From Clarkia xantiana subsp. parviflora (Eukaryota > Streptophyta > Magnoliopsida > Myrtales > Onagraceae), in assembly GCA_036873135.1 (NCBI GenBank), contig JAPTYO010000008.1, forward strand, positions 32,638,761 through 32,702,760: a stretch of DNA of 64,000 bases, in the 5' to 3' direction. Below, one piece after another: positions 11,477 through 23,140 of the stretch (within the stretch, counting starts at the first letter, position 1; each line of letters opens with the position of its first letter). A model generated the notes under the pieces. That model saw only the letters and a program-made list of their open reading frames with translations. It was not told the origin of the DNA and ran no database searches. Position numbers and translations under genes: made by a program.

Positions 11477-12368
11477 GTATTAATGTTTAAACATAAAATT
11501 TATCCGAAAGTAAAAATAAAAAATAAATTAATTGCTTAAGGCAAGAATAATAGAAATCAGTAGTGTCTAAGGTAATTACATATCTAGAAAATAATATTAA
11601 AATTAAAATTAGAAGATAATTATCTATGATGTATTCAATAAATTTAATTGAACTCTGTTTTTTTATGTTTTAAGGAGGCAAAGATGACAATGGTTGTATT
11701 TTGAGTAGAATCGAGGACTATCTAGTGTAGAATAATTAGTGAAGGTATCCAAATGAGCCCCATGCATACCCTAAACCCCCATCCACATAAGCCCAAAATT
11801 GCCCATACATAATAATCCAATAATTTCTGATGACCGTAAGTGATCAAGATGTTCAATATCAATAAAAAAGATATCACTGCCACGTGACCTTTTATTATTA
11901 TAAATTTTTCATTCATCGCACATCATCTGCCTGCAGCAGTTTCGGCAATACATCATATATAAATTTTCAAACTGCAAGTGCAATGAAAAAAATGCATAAA
12001 TAAAATAAAATGTATTAACTGCATATGAATAATAATATAAAAATTTCATTTCTCAAAATCTAAATATTGTACCTATACCAATAAGAGTTCATCATCAGTT
12101 TTTTTTTTTTTTTTTCTCAAAAACATGTCTCATCAGTCAATTCATTTTAGGACAATATATATATATATATAAATAAAAGAAAATAAAATAAAAAGAAAGA
12201 GATACGAACGAACAATAATATAAACCTTAAGTAGGTACATTATATGGAGAGAAAAATGTTACCAACCCTAATAAATAAGCACCCTTGGCTATGAATCAAT
12301 AAGATGATATTCTTTCTAAAGCAACTTTAGTTTCTTTCATATATGTATATGCCTCATCTATTATATAT
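11477..12368. other. Intergenic, AT-rich; promoter-proximal part of the FPF1-like locus
   Basis: It holds simple repeats: a T-run near 12100 and (TA)n near 12158-12171. Nothing else was seen, apart from its position upstream of the TATA box at 12369. Confidence 0.5.
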
Positions 12369-12378
12369 CTATAAATAG
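12369..12378 (+). promoter_or_regulatory. TATA box of the FPF1-like pseudogene
   Basis: CTATAAATAG lies about 175 bases before the ATG at 12545, with a CT-rich stretch (ACAACTCTCCTCCATTCC) just downstream, as in plant core promoters. The promoter looks preserved although the coding part is broken. Confidence 0.5.
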
Positions 12379-12544
12379 TATACAACTCTCCTCCATTCCA
12401 TCTTTGTCCATCATAATAATCGATCCCAAGCAAGCACCTACCAGTTACCACCACAACTCTTATTTTTCTTCTAGCTAGTCCCCAACAATTAAGGAAAGTG
12501 TTTTAATTTTCTCTTTTGTGTTCATAAATAAAAAAATAAAGTAG

Positions 12545-12830
12545 ATGTCTGGAGTTTGGGTGTTCTCTCAAACGGGGTGGTCCGGCTGGTGGAGAAGGCA
12601 GCTGGGGGAGTTGATTGGAGTCGGAGAAAGGTTTCGTACGAGGAGCTTGAGAGGAAGCTGTATGATGTTGGTTGGGAGCGAGGATCCTCACCTTCTGCAG
12701 TACCACAAAACATCTACTCTTCATCTCATCTCATCTCCCAAAGGACTTCAACAAGTTCAAATCCATGCACATGTATGACATCGTTGTCAACAACCGTAAT
12801 ATCTTCCAGGTTCGACACATCATCATCTGA
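12545..12830 (+). pseudogene. FPF1-like (FLOWERING PROMOTING FACTOR 1) pseudogene
   Basis: FPF1 family proteins are small (about 110 residues) plant proteins linked to flowering time and growth; their biochemical role is unclear. The ATG at 12545 opens with MSGVWVF, the family's invariant start. The next block, SNGVVRLVE...RRKV...YEELERKLYDVGWER, is in another frame, apparently after a TC insertion in a TCTC run. DPHLLQYHKTSTLHLIS returns to the first frame. LPKDFNKFKSMHMYDIVV and NNRNIFQV follow in a third frame after a TCATC-repeat change, ending at TGA 12828-12830. About ten residues usually found between RRKV and the YEELERKL block are also missing. Order and spacing leave little doubt about the family. 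It is single-exon like its relatives. Three frameshifts in 290 bases point to a dead copy, though repeat-associated assembly errors could explain part. Confidence 0.85.
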
Positions 12831-14017
12831 TCGATCAATTTATCATCCACTCTATAACATTAATTTTCTTTGATTCCATCCGTCTTCAAGTCCATCCATC
12901 CATCGTGTGTTTCTAGGTGCTGCATGCTTCGTTATACATAAATAAATATTGATGATGGGTAAATTAATTAATGAACCCCTTTAATTAATTTTGCTACCTC
13001 GTTGTAGCTAGCCAAGCCAGCTACTACAGCTAGTAGGGAATTGATTGGTTTTGTAAAACTTATAATAGGTTTGTTTGCGTGCATGCATGCTTCTTAATTA
13101 TATATATATATATATAGTTAACGTACGTAGGAATGATATGTGTGTATTGAGCCAAGTGATTAAGTACGTTGTTTGTATTAATTATATAAGTATGGTGGAT
13201 AATGTGTGTATCTCTGTGGTTTTCTACTATATATATATATATATGTAAAAATACTGGATTGACTTATCGTCTGTAAAATATTTTTACAAAGCGCCCCTTT
13301 ATTGTCTAGCTGCCGTTAATGTGGCAGAAACTTGTATATATCCATAGAAAAATCATAATCATATAAGGATAACAGACCATGGTTGACCATTATTGTACCA
13401 CACTTGAACTGTCTTAAGATCTCGAGGCTACAAATATAAAAACTTATAGGGAAAACTCCCTTGGCTATAAATGAAACTTGCCAAAAACACTTAACCACAC
13501 AGTCCTTGCGAAAGAAGTCGTATTCAGTTTGTACAAAGTCTCTTAGCCACATCATGTGAACCTTCTTCCTCTCGGTACTCAGTTATTGAGCCATTTATGT
13601 ATTCAAGAGAAGAGAATGAAAGGCTTTTGTCAATTGTGTGCAAACCCAACCCTTTTTAATAGTTTAGGGTTTGTTCACGCGGATCGGGTGTCCAAGTAGG
13701 GCCCGGTATCAGGAGGATAGAATTGGATCCTTGCGCCGCAAAAAAAAAATATAAAAAAATCCTAATAGCGAGGACAACCTTGAACTACAAGGTCAGGTTG
13801 AGAGATCTTTCGTTAATCCTATGTTGCTAGAAACATCAGTTGCAATCCTTACATCTCAAGTGCAACTAGAGACTATATACAGATTCTATATAGCTAGCTA
13901 GCTAGTATGCTCGAGTAGGAAACATGATATTATGCATTACGATTGATGGTCCATGTTGGACATATGTATAATTACTCTCCATTACGTGCAAGGCCTCATT
14001 TGCTAATCAATGCTGAT
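12831..14017. other. Intergenic; no gene supported
   Basis: (TA)n tracts lie near 13103-13117 and 13231-13244, and an A-run near 13740. A 79-codon minus-strand frame (13316-13555) has no recognisable domain. Confidence 0.5.
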
Positions 14018-14668
14018 TGTTGGATATACGTCCAAGCTATCGTAAATCGAACTCTATAATTGGGTCATAATCGATTATAATTTGAAGCTTCAGAAAACGG
14101 AAATCCGAGACCCAACACTTAGGCCCGAAAACACCCCGAGTGGCAAAATCCAAGCAAGGCTGTCTTGCTCGGGTTACCCGAGCAAGGAACTAGGGGTAAC
14201 CACCTGGGTACCCCCTTCTCATCCGGACGAGTTTAACTCGTCCGGACCCTTAACTCCGGACGATATTTTGCCCGGGGCTCGCCCTTGGAAGCCATTCTCA
14301 GAAACTTAACCATATTAAGCTCACCTACGATCGAACCGAGGTCAAATACATCATATTTACGGTCAACACCAATTTATATTACAAAACTGCCACAACCAGA
14401 CCAGAAAAGCACTGGAACCGGGGCAGTTCAATGGGAACTCTATAAATAGAGCTCTCCTTTCATCATCTGAAGGTAATCAACCTCTCTTTAAGCTCATTTT
14501 ATCTCTCTAAGCCCGTACTCATTTAAGCATCGGAGTGGGCTTACCGGGAACCCCCCGGTGCCCATTTGCAGGTACCCGAGAGGAAAGGAGTGGGAATACG
14601 AGAAGAGGAATCCCACGAAGAATAAGAATATGAAGAAGAAAGCCCATGAAGAAACCCGTGTGCAAACA
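14018..14668 (+). repeat. Element C 5' LTR
   Basis: 651 bp. A TATA box CTATAAATAGAG lies near 14442-14453, followed by a CT-rich leader. It contains a perfect 25-base palindrome at 14222-14246. The primer-binding site follows the end directly. Confidence 0.88.
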
Positions 14669-14685
14669 TTGGCGTCGTCTAGCTA
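14669..14685 (+). promoter_or_regulatory. Primer-binding site of element C
   Basis: TTGGCGTCGTCTAGCTA follows the LTR end. It corresponds to TGGCGCCATCTGCGG at the same place in element F (49944), with substitutions. Confidence 0.6.
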
Positions 14686-14724
14686 GATTCGAACAAAAGA
14701 CAAGTTACCTACTACCTGCGCTCG

Positions 14725-14997
14725 ATGGCAACGAGCAAAGCTCAAGGAGGTGGGGGAAGAAAGCAGGCTCCCTTAGGAGGAGGAAAGCAAGAACCCGCAG
14801 GGTGGAGCAAGCAAGTCCCCGTGGCAAGCCACCAAGCAACGATCAACAGGGGGCAGGAAGAAGGGGGCAAGTATGCACCTTCACTTCATGAAGAGCAACA
14901 CTCATTAACAAACTCCAGCGAAGCGAAAGGCTACCACAGCAAACAGCCAATCAGCAGCCACCCCCACCACCCCAAGCTAGCAACAGACAAGAAATGA
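14725..14997 (+). pseudogene. Gag N-terminal remnant of element C
   Basis: A 90-codon frame begins MATSKAQGGGG and is rich in G, Q, K and S. The ATG follows GCGCTCG, matching the TGCTCG before the gag ATG of element F at 49997. No capsid-like or zinc-knuckle motif survives. Gag would normally form the particle that packages element RNA; here only the disordered N-terminus seems to remain before the interior deletion. Confidence 0.5.
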
Positions 14998-15639
14998 GTA
15001 ACCCTTAAACGTACAATCTGTCAACGATGCTACTAGCAACATTAGAAGAAATGCTGGATAGAAGAGAACAGATGAGGGCCAACCTAAGGCAAGAAGAGTC
15101 GCGTTACCAGGTGTCACCGCCAAGATCCATAGGGGGGCAACACCAAGCGTACACACAATCATAAAATGACTTGACCCAAGAAAATTGGGTTGATTGGGTA
15201 GCAAAATTTAAAATGAAAGTGGAGGAGGAAACCTGAGTTTAAAGAAGGAGAAGTGCTCTAGAAAAGTGGAGGTGAATGCAAATAATGAAGGAAAACCTAT
15301 AACATGGGATGTGTTAGGGTTTTTTTTTTCCCAAAAACTCCAATAAAAAAGAGACGTGAATAAAATGGCACAGTACCAAGGCTAAGTAAAACGAGACCAA
15401 TGCTCATAATTCTTACCCTTATACAATATCTCTATATAGCATGAATTTGCTTAAGCTAAAAAAATCATTTTATATATACATCCAGCTTTTCTGAACAGAG
15501 GGCAAGGAAAGTCGCAATGCTTCTCGAGCACTCGATAGGTCGGGATCGTCATAAAGGTATATCTCATAACTCGCTTGGGCGATATTCCGCGAAAGTATAG
15601 TCAAGTAAAGTTAAACCATTTCTTGACTCGGGGGGCAAA
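14998..15639 (+). other. Interior of element C, ending in its polypurine tract
   Basis: Non-coding, with a T-run near 15321. The last bases, TTGACTCGGGGGGCAAA (15623-15639), form the polypurine tract directly before the LTR at 15640. Confidence 0.6.
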
Positions 15640-16185
15640 TGTTGGATATACGCCCAAGCTATCGTAGATCTAACTCTATAATTGGGAAACAATCAATTAT
15701 AATTTGAGATTTCAGAAAACAGACACCCGAGGCCCAACACTTAGGCCCGAAAACACCCCGAGTGGCGAAATCCACTCGGGAAGACCCCGAGTTGAAAAAC
15801 CACTCGGAGGTAATTCGAGCAAGGCACTAGGAGTACCCACCCAGGTACCCCCCAACTCGTCCGGACCCCTAACCCCGGATGATATTTTCCCCGGAGCTCG
15901 CCCTTGGAGCCATTCTCAGACACTTAACCATATTAAGCTCACCTATGGTCGAACCGAGGTCAAATACATCATATTTACGGTCAACGCCAATTTATATTAC
16001 AAAATTGCCACACCCTGACCAGAAAAGCATTGGAACCGGGGGGGTCCAATAGGAACTCTATAAATAGAGCTCTCCTTTCATCATTTGAAGGTAATAAACC
16101 TCTCTAAGCTCACTTTATATCTATAAGCCCGTATTCATTTAACAATCGGAGTGGGCTTACCGAGAACTCCCCGGTGCCCATTTGC
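15640..16185 (+). repeat. Element C 3' LTR, left part (split by copia B)
   Basis: It aligns with 14018-14570. The break after CCCATTTGC coincides with the TTTGC duplicated around copia B; the LTR resumes at 33388 with TTTGCAGGTAGCC. Confidence 0.88.
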
Positions 16186-16609
16186 TGTAAGCATATGCTG
16201 ATAGGCGTCATAATTGGTAGCCCATAATATGTATAGTTTACCTAAGAAAATTAGGTACATGTCACGTTAGGGTAATTGGGCTAGACCCAAATCCCAATTG
16301 ACATGAGAGGCCCAAAATTGGGCATCCCTATGCATAGTGGCCGACTGAAACTTGGAGTGGGAAAGTGGACTTTTGTCTACTTTGCTTCTCCTATAAATAC
16401 ATGGTGTTAGGAGACTTTTAGGGTTAATCAATATTTCCTCATTAGAGTGTTTTAGAGAGAAAAACCCTCATCCCACACAAGGGTTTCGGCCGAACCACTC
16501 CCCACGAAAGGGTGTGCCAATTTGCTTTCTAGCAAACACTCTAGAGATCTGTCCCTTACCAAGAATTGATCAGAGGCTTTGTTGTGGAGAACATACCGCG
16601 TAGGGCTTG
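16186..16609 (+). repeat. Copia B 5' LTR, truncated
   Basis: It matches the first 424 or so bases of the 600-bp LTR at 32788. After GTAGGGCTT the sequence departs completely, so the last ~175 bases and the primer-binding site are gone. A TATA box CCTATAAATACATGG lies near 16390. Confidence 0.88.
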
Positions 16610-17077
16610 AAATTTTCATGATGTTCTTGGTTAATTTGATGTTCATGATCTTCAAGAAAAATGTGATATTTATTAAAATCAAACATTGGATTGTAGATCT
16701 TATTAAAATTTGATCTTAAAATTTGACCACTTGTTCCCACTTGTTTGTGCTGAAAATTTTAGGTAAAATTTTTAATTTCTTGGTCCCCAAGCAAACAAGA
16801 TTTTCGACCATATAATCAAATAATATTGTTTACCAATATTTTAATATTTAACTAGGTAACAATATATCTATAATTGGGAACAATAGGATATATTCATATT
16901 AATATATAGAAATATATATAACTATCAATAAATCTAAATATTTAATAGGGTTAAAGATATTATTGATAGATTTAGTTACCTAAAAAATTGAGAAAATATA
17001 TTGTTAAGTATATTTGTTTCCCTATTTAAGATATTGACAATAAATAAAATATATATTTATATGTATGTTCCGAATTT

Positions 17078-17119
<42 letters not shown>

Positions 17120-18548
17120 ATTGATTTAATATTAAAGATAGAATCTTGGCAATAAATATATATATGTAGTAATATTGGCCGATAATTATATATATTTAAT
17201 ATTGGAAATTGTTTTTACATAGTTAATGTTACTTGGTGGCTAAGTTAAATATTTTTGGACTTTAAAGCCTTACTTGAGTGACAAGTAAACATTTCGGCCC
17301 AACCTTTTAAATTTTTAATTATTGGGCCGTTCCAATATGTCAAACCGGGACGAATTTAAATTGAATCGGGTTTTCTAAATCGGTTCGACCTAATCGTGTC
17401 GTGTCTGACCGAAGTGGATCTAACCAAACCGGTTGTGTGTGCTGAACCGAACCCTATTTTAATGTGGACCGATTCGGACCGAGCCAAATTTAAAATTTAA
17501 ACTGGACCGAACCGGATTTTTATTTACGGACCTAACCGAACCGGACCAAACTGGACAGAATTAGACTGAACCGAAATGATTTTCAAAACCGAATTCAAGT
17601 CAATTAAATAAAATAGGTGGTCAAGTTTTGAAATTCAAATGTTTTGAACCTAAAATGGCCTACATAGTGCTCAAGGGTTTAATGTTATTTACATAACGAT
17701 AAAACATTTATGCCTTGTTTCGATTATGGGGGTGGATCTCGGAGATACATGTTTTTGGGACTTGTATAACTAGTGGGCTGAATTGCAATTGTTTATTATT
17801 CAATATATATATGTGCATGATTAGAAGTGTTGTCTTGACTGAGTCAAGCTAGCTGGAAATTGCATATTGTGGGCTGAGCCCGGGTTAAATATATGGAATG
17901 CGCACTAAGATAGCACGCTGTGATGGTTGAATTCATGTCTACAATGTTGCGTGATTGAATATAAACATGATTTTCAAATATTCCCCTAATGTTTAAAATT
18001 ATTTTAAAATCGAAAACCAGTCGCCAAATATGTATGATTGTTGTGGAATTTCATGTTTGACACGTATGCTAGAATGTTGAAGATGTAGTTGCATTTGATA
18101 ATTTACATGGAAGTAGAATTATGTATGCAAGCATGAGTTCCTCGAAATATTAGACGCATGACGTGTAAGCATGAGTGTGGTTTGTATGATGAATGTTACT
18201 GACGTATCATAATTTGCATGGATAGTAGAATTATATATACATGAGTGAATTCATCGGAATATTTTTCCAATATAAAAAAGGCCTTGATCGGGTATGCTTG
18301 TTTTAAAATTCCTGGTCCGGTAATTTGCGATTAAAACCGTTTTAAAAGACTGGTCTATTGGATTGAAAACGACGGTAATGTGAACTCTTGCACAGCCATA
18401 TTCCATTGGTTCACTGGTGGTCGGTTTGTTTAGATGACTGATGAATCATTGTTTTTCAGATTCAATCTTAATAGATATCTTGTGTTTGCAATTCATTCTC
18501 AAAATGTTATTTTCTTCCTGATTTTGCATAATCATCGATGTGTTAGTC
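16610..18548 (+). other. Copia B leader region of unknown origin, no gene
   Basis: It sits between the truncated LTR and gag. It is AT-rich, with a (TA)n run at about 17080-17114. A patch at 17340-17590 repeats CCGAACC / CCGGACC / CCGATTCGG motifs. No primer-binding site or ORF was seen. It may be a secondary insertion or a replacement of the lost LTR end. Confidence 0.5.
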
Positions 18549-18832
18549 ATGGCTGCGATCATCAATGTAATCTCCCAAATGAATAAGGGAGTGAGATTGT
18601 ACAGCAACAATTATAAGATCTGGAATAAGCGCGTGAGGATGGTAATTACTGAAATGAGAATATTGGAGCATTTGACTTCAAAGAAAGTCAGACCGGAGGG
18701 AGACCTCACAGACGAACTGAAGAAATTCCATGATGAATGGGATGCAAATGACCAGGAAATTTGTTCCGCATTGTTGTCACTTCTTGAGGATGACATACTC
18801 TATGGATATGATCACTATGAGTCTGCCATTGA
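18549..18832 (+). pseudogene. Copia B gag, N-terminal part (split by element E)
   Basis: Gag forms the particle in which copia elements reverse-transcribe. This half begins with ATG at 18549 (MAAIINVISQ) and has the typical early block SNNYKIWNKRVRMVI and a helical acidic segment. It runs open for 284 bases to the insertion point of element E, inside codon GAC. The second half continues in frame at 27824. No stop or frameshift is visible in either half, so the frame seems to have been open over about 290 codons when E inserted. Confidence 0.85.
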
Positions 18833-20330
18833 TGTCGCACGTCAGATCCGGCCAACGCTCTCGAAAAAGAGCGGGTTTTGAAAATATTTATTTTGTGGAT
18901 CGGCGAACGGCGGGTTCCGGTCGAAATGGAAATATGGACCAAAACGGGGAAAATAGAAAGAGTCGCCACCGATTAATTAAAGACTAATCGGGATCTTAAA
19001 GTTGCCTAGGGTACATGGTACTGACATCCTAGGGCTTGAAATGGTCTACGTCCAGAGGTTCGGGTTCGGGGGTTTGATTACGTATTAAAAGCTCGCAAGC
19101 TAAAAATCCGCCCTTTCGGTACATTGGCTTGTCTTGACTTGTTTAATTTTTCACTAAAATATCCACTTTTGAGGGATGAATTTCAAGTATCAAAAAGTTC
19201 ATGGATGAACTGAAGATGACTTTTAAATGTGTTCAAATTGCCAATGAACTTCCATGGAATGATTTGTAACAATTAACAAAGGTTTGGGGACACTAGGAAA
19301 AATCCTGGGTTAAAATGTAACAATCGGCAAAATTCGGGACTGAACTGCAAACAACTTTTAGAACATGTTAAAATGACCATGGACTTCTCTGGACTAATTT
19401 TTAACCCTTAACAGAGTTTTGAGATATATAAGTAATATAAACACATATAAAACTTAGAAAAAATGCAAATGCGACAAATATGTAGTACGACCATATATAA
19501 AACTTATATTTAATGCATGTACATATAAATAGATAATGTAAATGACAATAAGAAATATAAATATATAAAACTTATAAATAAAAGAAATGACAGGTAATTA
19601 AAACAGATATATATAAAACTTGTAGATAATAGAAATACGTAATATGTATATATATAGTGCAAAATGAAAAACGGAATATAAATAAAACGTTACATTGAAA
19701 GCGATGGGTCTTTAACCAACTTGCACTTTATTTATGCTTGGAAATACAACTTTTGATTAAGTGGTACTTACATTGGGTTATTTCCGGGTAAAATAACCCA
19801 CTCAAAATAGCCCTAGGACGTGACGCGTGGAACCTAACCACAAATTAAATTATCGAGCAACTAACTAACTTCCTAAGCCGACCACTCACTCACTCAAGAT
19901 TTTTCCTTGGGCACCTCTCAGTGGTCTTTTTTCATTTTCAACCCTCCTCCTTTCCTTTGGCCGAATGCTCTATATTTATAGAGTAGTTTTGAATTTTTTT
20001 TTTTTAGTAAAATAATAAAGTAATTTGCCAACTTGCATTATGGGAGTAGCTTTGTGATAGGATGGTGCCTAGAGATGGGAGAGGGGAGACGTGGTCAACT
20101 ACAAGCCAAGCATTCCCTTTTTTTTTTTTTGTAAACTATACCTATATCTATTATAGCTAATTATCCTAACAATGTTTTCATCTTAATTTTTTTGGTTTTT
20201 TTTTCTTAACTATGCTAATACTAATAAGATTTTACTAATTTTGTGGGTTTTTTCTAATTGCTCGATTATTCCCGGCTCGGTTCCACGTGTCACGATATTT
20301 TCCGACCCTGTCCAAAATTAGGTGTTTACA
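18833..20330 (-). repeat. Element E 3' LTR
   Basis: Read on the minus strand it starts TGTAAACACC and ends GTGCGACA. It has a TATA motif CTATAAATATAG at 19970-19981 (minus). It shares its whole length with 26342-27818 apart from small indels, such as about 20 bases lost near 27300 in the other copy. Confidence 0.92.
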
Positions 20331-20346
20331 GTTGCCCCTCTTTGAG
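20331..20346 (-). promoter_or_regulatory. Polypurine tract of element E
   Basis: The minus strand reads CTCAAAGAGGGGCAAC directly before the LTR start, a typical gypsy plus-strand primer. Confidence 0.8.
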
Positions 20347-20479
20347 CACACGTTCATGGATGTGGTCCAATGAACGTATGTTCAAAGACAAACAACTGAT
20401 TTTGGGTCTTTCCAGCTAACTAATTACATTGCATACAAAATAAATATACAACTTTCGGAAGCTAGACATCTATATATCC

Positions 20480-20775
20480 CGATCGTTAGCGGTGACTTGC
20501 GGAGGCTGAACACCTAAAGGCTCCGTTCGTCGGGTTGTGACTCTCGGAAGCTGGATAACTACAGGTCCCGATCATCGGTGGTGACTTGCGAAGGCTGAAC
20601 ACCTAAAGGCTCCGTTCGTCGAGTTGTGACTCTCGAAAGCTGGATAACTACAGGTCCTGATCATCGGTGGTGACTTGCGGATGCTGAACACCTAAAGGCT
20701 TCGTTTGTCGGGTTGTGACTCTCGGAAGCTGGATAACTACAGGTTCTGATTGTCGATGGTGCTGGGGTTATGGAG
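20480..20775. repeat. Tandem repeat of ~95 bp in element E
   Basis: About three units contain GTGACTTGCGGAGGCTGAAC, CTAAAGGCTCCGTTCG and CTCGGAAGCTGGATAAC. They lie between the integrase remnant and the polypurine tract, where Tat-lineage elements often carry tandem repeats. Confidence 0.75.
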
Positions 20776-20824
20776 GATGCACGTCTTGGACGGCGGTGCC
20801 TGCATTAGTGCGGCAGTGAGGTTT

Positions 20825-21310
20825 GACTTGTAGGAACAGACTGTAACAGTCCTACTCGTCTTGATGGGTGACTTGCGAGAGCAGACTGTAACAGTCTCGC
20901 TTTCTGTGGGGTTGACTTGTAGGAACAGACTGTAACAGTCCTACTCGTCCTTGATGAGTGACTTGCGAGAGCAGACTGTAACAGTCTCGCTTGCCGTAGG
21001 GTTGACTTGTAGGAACAGACTGTAACAGTCCTACTTGTCGTTGATGGGCGACTTGCGAGAGCAGACTGTAACAGTCCCGCTTGCCGTATGGTTGACTTGT
21101 AGGAACAAACTGTAACAGTACTCGTCCTTGATGGGTGACTTGCGAGAGCATACTGTAACAGTCTCGCTTGCCGTGGGGTTGACTTGTAGGAACAGACTGT
21201 AACAGTCCTACTTGTCGTTGATGGGCGACTTGCGAGAGCAGACTGTAACAGTCCCGCTTATCGTGAGATTATCTTGTAGGATCAGATTGTAACAGTCCCA
21301 TTTGCCGATT
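20825..21310. repeat. Tandem repeat of ~90 bp in element E
   Basis: GACTTGTAGG starts recur at 20825, 20914, 21004, 21094, 21181 and (as ATCTTGTAGG) 21271, spacing 87-90. Each unit has two copies of AGACTGTAACAGTC, an inverted repeat able to form a hairpin. A 99-codon minus frame is only the repeat read through three times and is not taken as a gene. Confidence 0.85.
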
Positions 21311-21419
21311 ATGTATTACTCTGGGAAGCTAGACATTTGAACGCCCCATTCTTGACAAATGAACTCTTTTATTACATCGACGTGCTGTGTTTTTCTCTTT
21401 TTTTGTTTTTTTTGCTCTT

Positions 21420-22330
21420 TTTTTTTTTTCACTCAGATTTCTCTCATTTTGCTACGATCATTTTTTTGATCGCACCTCTCAGTTCCCCTAATTTTTGTCT
21501 AGGCCGCCCTTTCAGGTTTTCAACCTAGTGAGGATTTTATTTCCTCTCCTTTTGCCATGATCGCCCTTTTGAGGGATTTTCAATCACGCTCCTTTTCCCT
21601 AAATTTTGCCTAAACTGCCCTTCTGGGTTTTCAGTTTAGCGGGAATTTTCTCTCAAACTTGGAATTTTTTTTTTTTTTTATTTTTATTTTTTCAAAAATG
21701 GTACTTCCTCGAAATGTGACTTACGAGAGCATATTGTAACAATCCCACTTCCCGATTTTGCATAGCTTTTGCTGGATGGACATGAGATGGCCCCATTCTT
21801 TGATGAATGAACTTCCTTCAGCGATGTGCAGCACCTTTTTTTTTTTTTGCTGAGATATGACCATGCTGCTTTTGTCGAGCATTTATGCGTGTCTTCCTCG
21901 CGGGGTCGACTGTCAATCACTTCTTGATGGAGTTCCTTTTATACCATTCATTCACTGTCCGCCTGCCTATGTGCGTCTATGTGAGATGGTTGGGGCAGCT
22001 CATACGATGTCGATCACTACAATTCTTCATTGCTACCTGGTGATAATTACAGTTGTCTATAAGAATCTCTTTTTTCTTTTTCCTTTTTTATCTATTTTTT
22101 TCTCTCAGATTTCTCTCCTTTTGCTACGATCATTTTTTTGATCGCACCTCTCGGTAACCTAATTTTTGCCTAGGCCGCCCTTTCGAGTTTTCAACCTAGC
22201 GGGGATTTTATTTCCTCTCCTTTTGCCATGATCGCCCTTTTGAGGGATTTTCAATCATGCCTCTCTTCCCTAAATTTTGCTTAAACCGCCCTTTCGGGTT
22301 TTCAGTTTAGCGGGAATTTTCTCTCAATTT
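21420..22330. repeat. Direct duplication of ~245 bp in element E
   Basis: 21430-21660 and 22090-22330 share TTTCTCTC(A/C)TTTTGCTACG, TTTTTTTGATCGCACCTCTC, CCGCCCTTTC and CAGTTTAGCGGGAATTTTC in the same order. Each half also has an internal repeat of the form 'cctaatttttg/cctaaattttg...ccgccctt'. The intervening ~420 bases are unrelated. No gene. Confidence 0.75.
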
Positions 22331-22369
22331 CGAAAGCTCATTTAGTGGTTGTGAGCTTTTTCAATGATG

Positions 22370-23140
22370 ATATAGCTTGACTGCGTCCATGTTGACTAAA
22401 CTAGGGATTCTTTGCACGCCCATGTCAGTGATGATCATGGCTCTTCCACTAAGCTTTTTTAATGTCGACTCATGGTCCTTCATAGTTGTGGATGAACTTG
22501 CCCCGAGAATCTAGATTGGTTGGAGCGCGCTTCCTTGTTGAATGCTCGAACCATGCGCTTCTGGTAAAGATGCCCGTGGCATAGTGCAGGGAGCCACTTT
22601 CGTCAATGAGGCTTGATTGCTCATGTAAGTGCGCTTCACCCACTCATATTCGTCCATTTATGACTGTGAGGAACCAAGTGGATGGATTTTCAGCTTTAAT
22701 CGGTGACATGCTTCTGTTTTGTAGACAGGGAAACTGGAGTTTCCCCAGGTTATGTTCGTATCGAGGTCCCATAGGCCGTGAATGCCTGAGGCAGCTTGTC
22801 GTGCCCATCCTTGTATGACAATCATTTCCTCAATAATCTTCCTTTATTTTCTGCATCTACCACACCATTCATCAATGTGCGATATGGGGACGTGTTCGTG
22901 TTCTTGATCTTGAATTGGTCGCACAACTCGTCGATTAACTTGATGTTCAGATCTCGCTGTTGTCAATTTCAATTGACATTGGACACCGCACGATGATGCC
23001 TAGCTTGATGAGACGTTCGACCACCTTTGTCGTAACTGATGCCAATGTAATGGCTTTGGCGCACTTGGTGAAGTATTCGATGGCCACCGGTATGTATCCG
23101 TGACCAATGGATGCCTTTGGAGAGACATGTCGATCACGGC
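22370..23140 (-). pseudogene. Tat-type integrase remnant of element E
   Basis: Integrase inserts the cDNA into the host genome. Minus-strand reading with frame changes gives a consistent gypsy integrase. First comes GHGYIPVAIEYFTKCAKA, the stretch after the first catalytic Asp. Then EIDNSEI stands where TDNG is expected, so the second catalytic region is degraded. IDELCDQFKIKNTNTSPYR and MNGVVDAENK carry the third region; DKLPQAFTAYGTSIRT and GETPVSL follow. The C-terminal part reads CHGHLYQKRMVRAFNKEAR, then FIHNYEGP, ending near SLVNMDAVKL. A TGA follows DNSEI, and later frames shift. IDELCDQF...SPYR is typical of the Tat lineage. RT and gag, expected to its right, are absent. Confidence 0.82.

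Noticed and set aside
17340..17590. CCGAACC/CCGGACC-rich patch considered as another hAT end like 10344
   Set aside because: No CAGTGTTATCA terminus and no flanking 8-bp duplication could be found.
20852..21151. 99-codon minus-strand frame with a 30-residue repeat
   Set aside because: It is simply the 90-bp tandem repeat read in a frame without stops; a 90-bp unit is divisible by three, so this is expected by chance.
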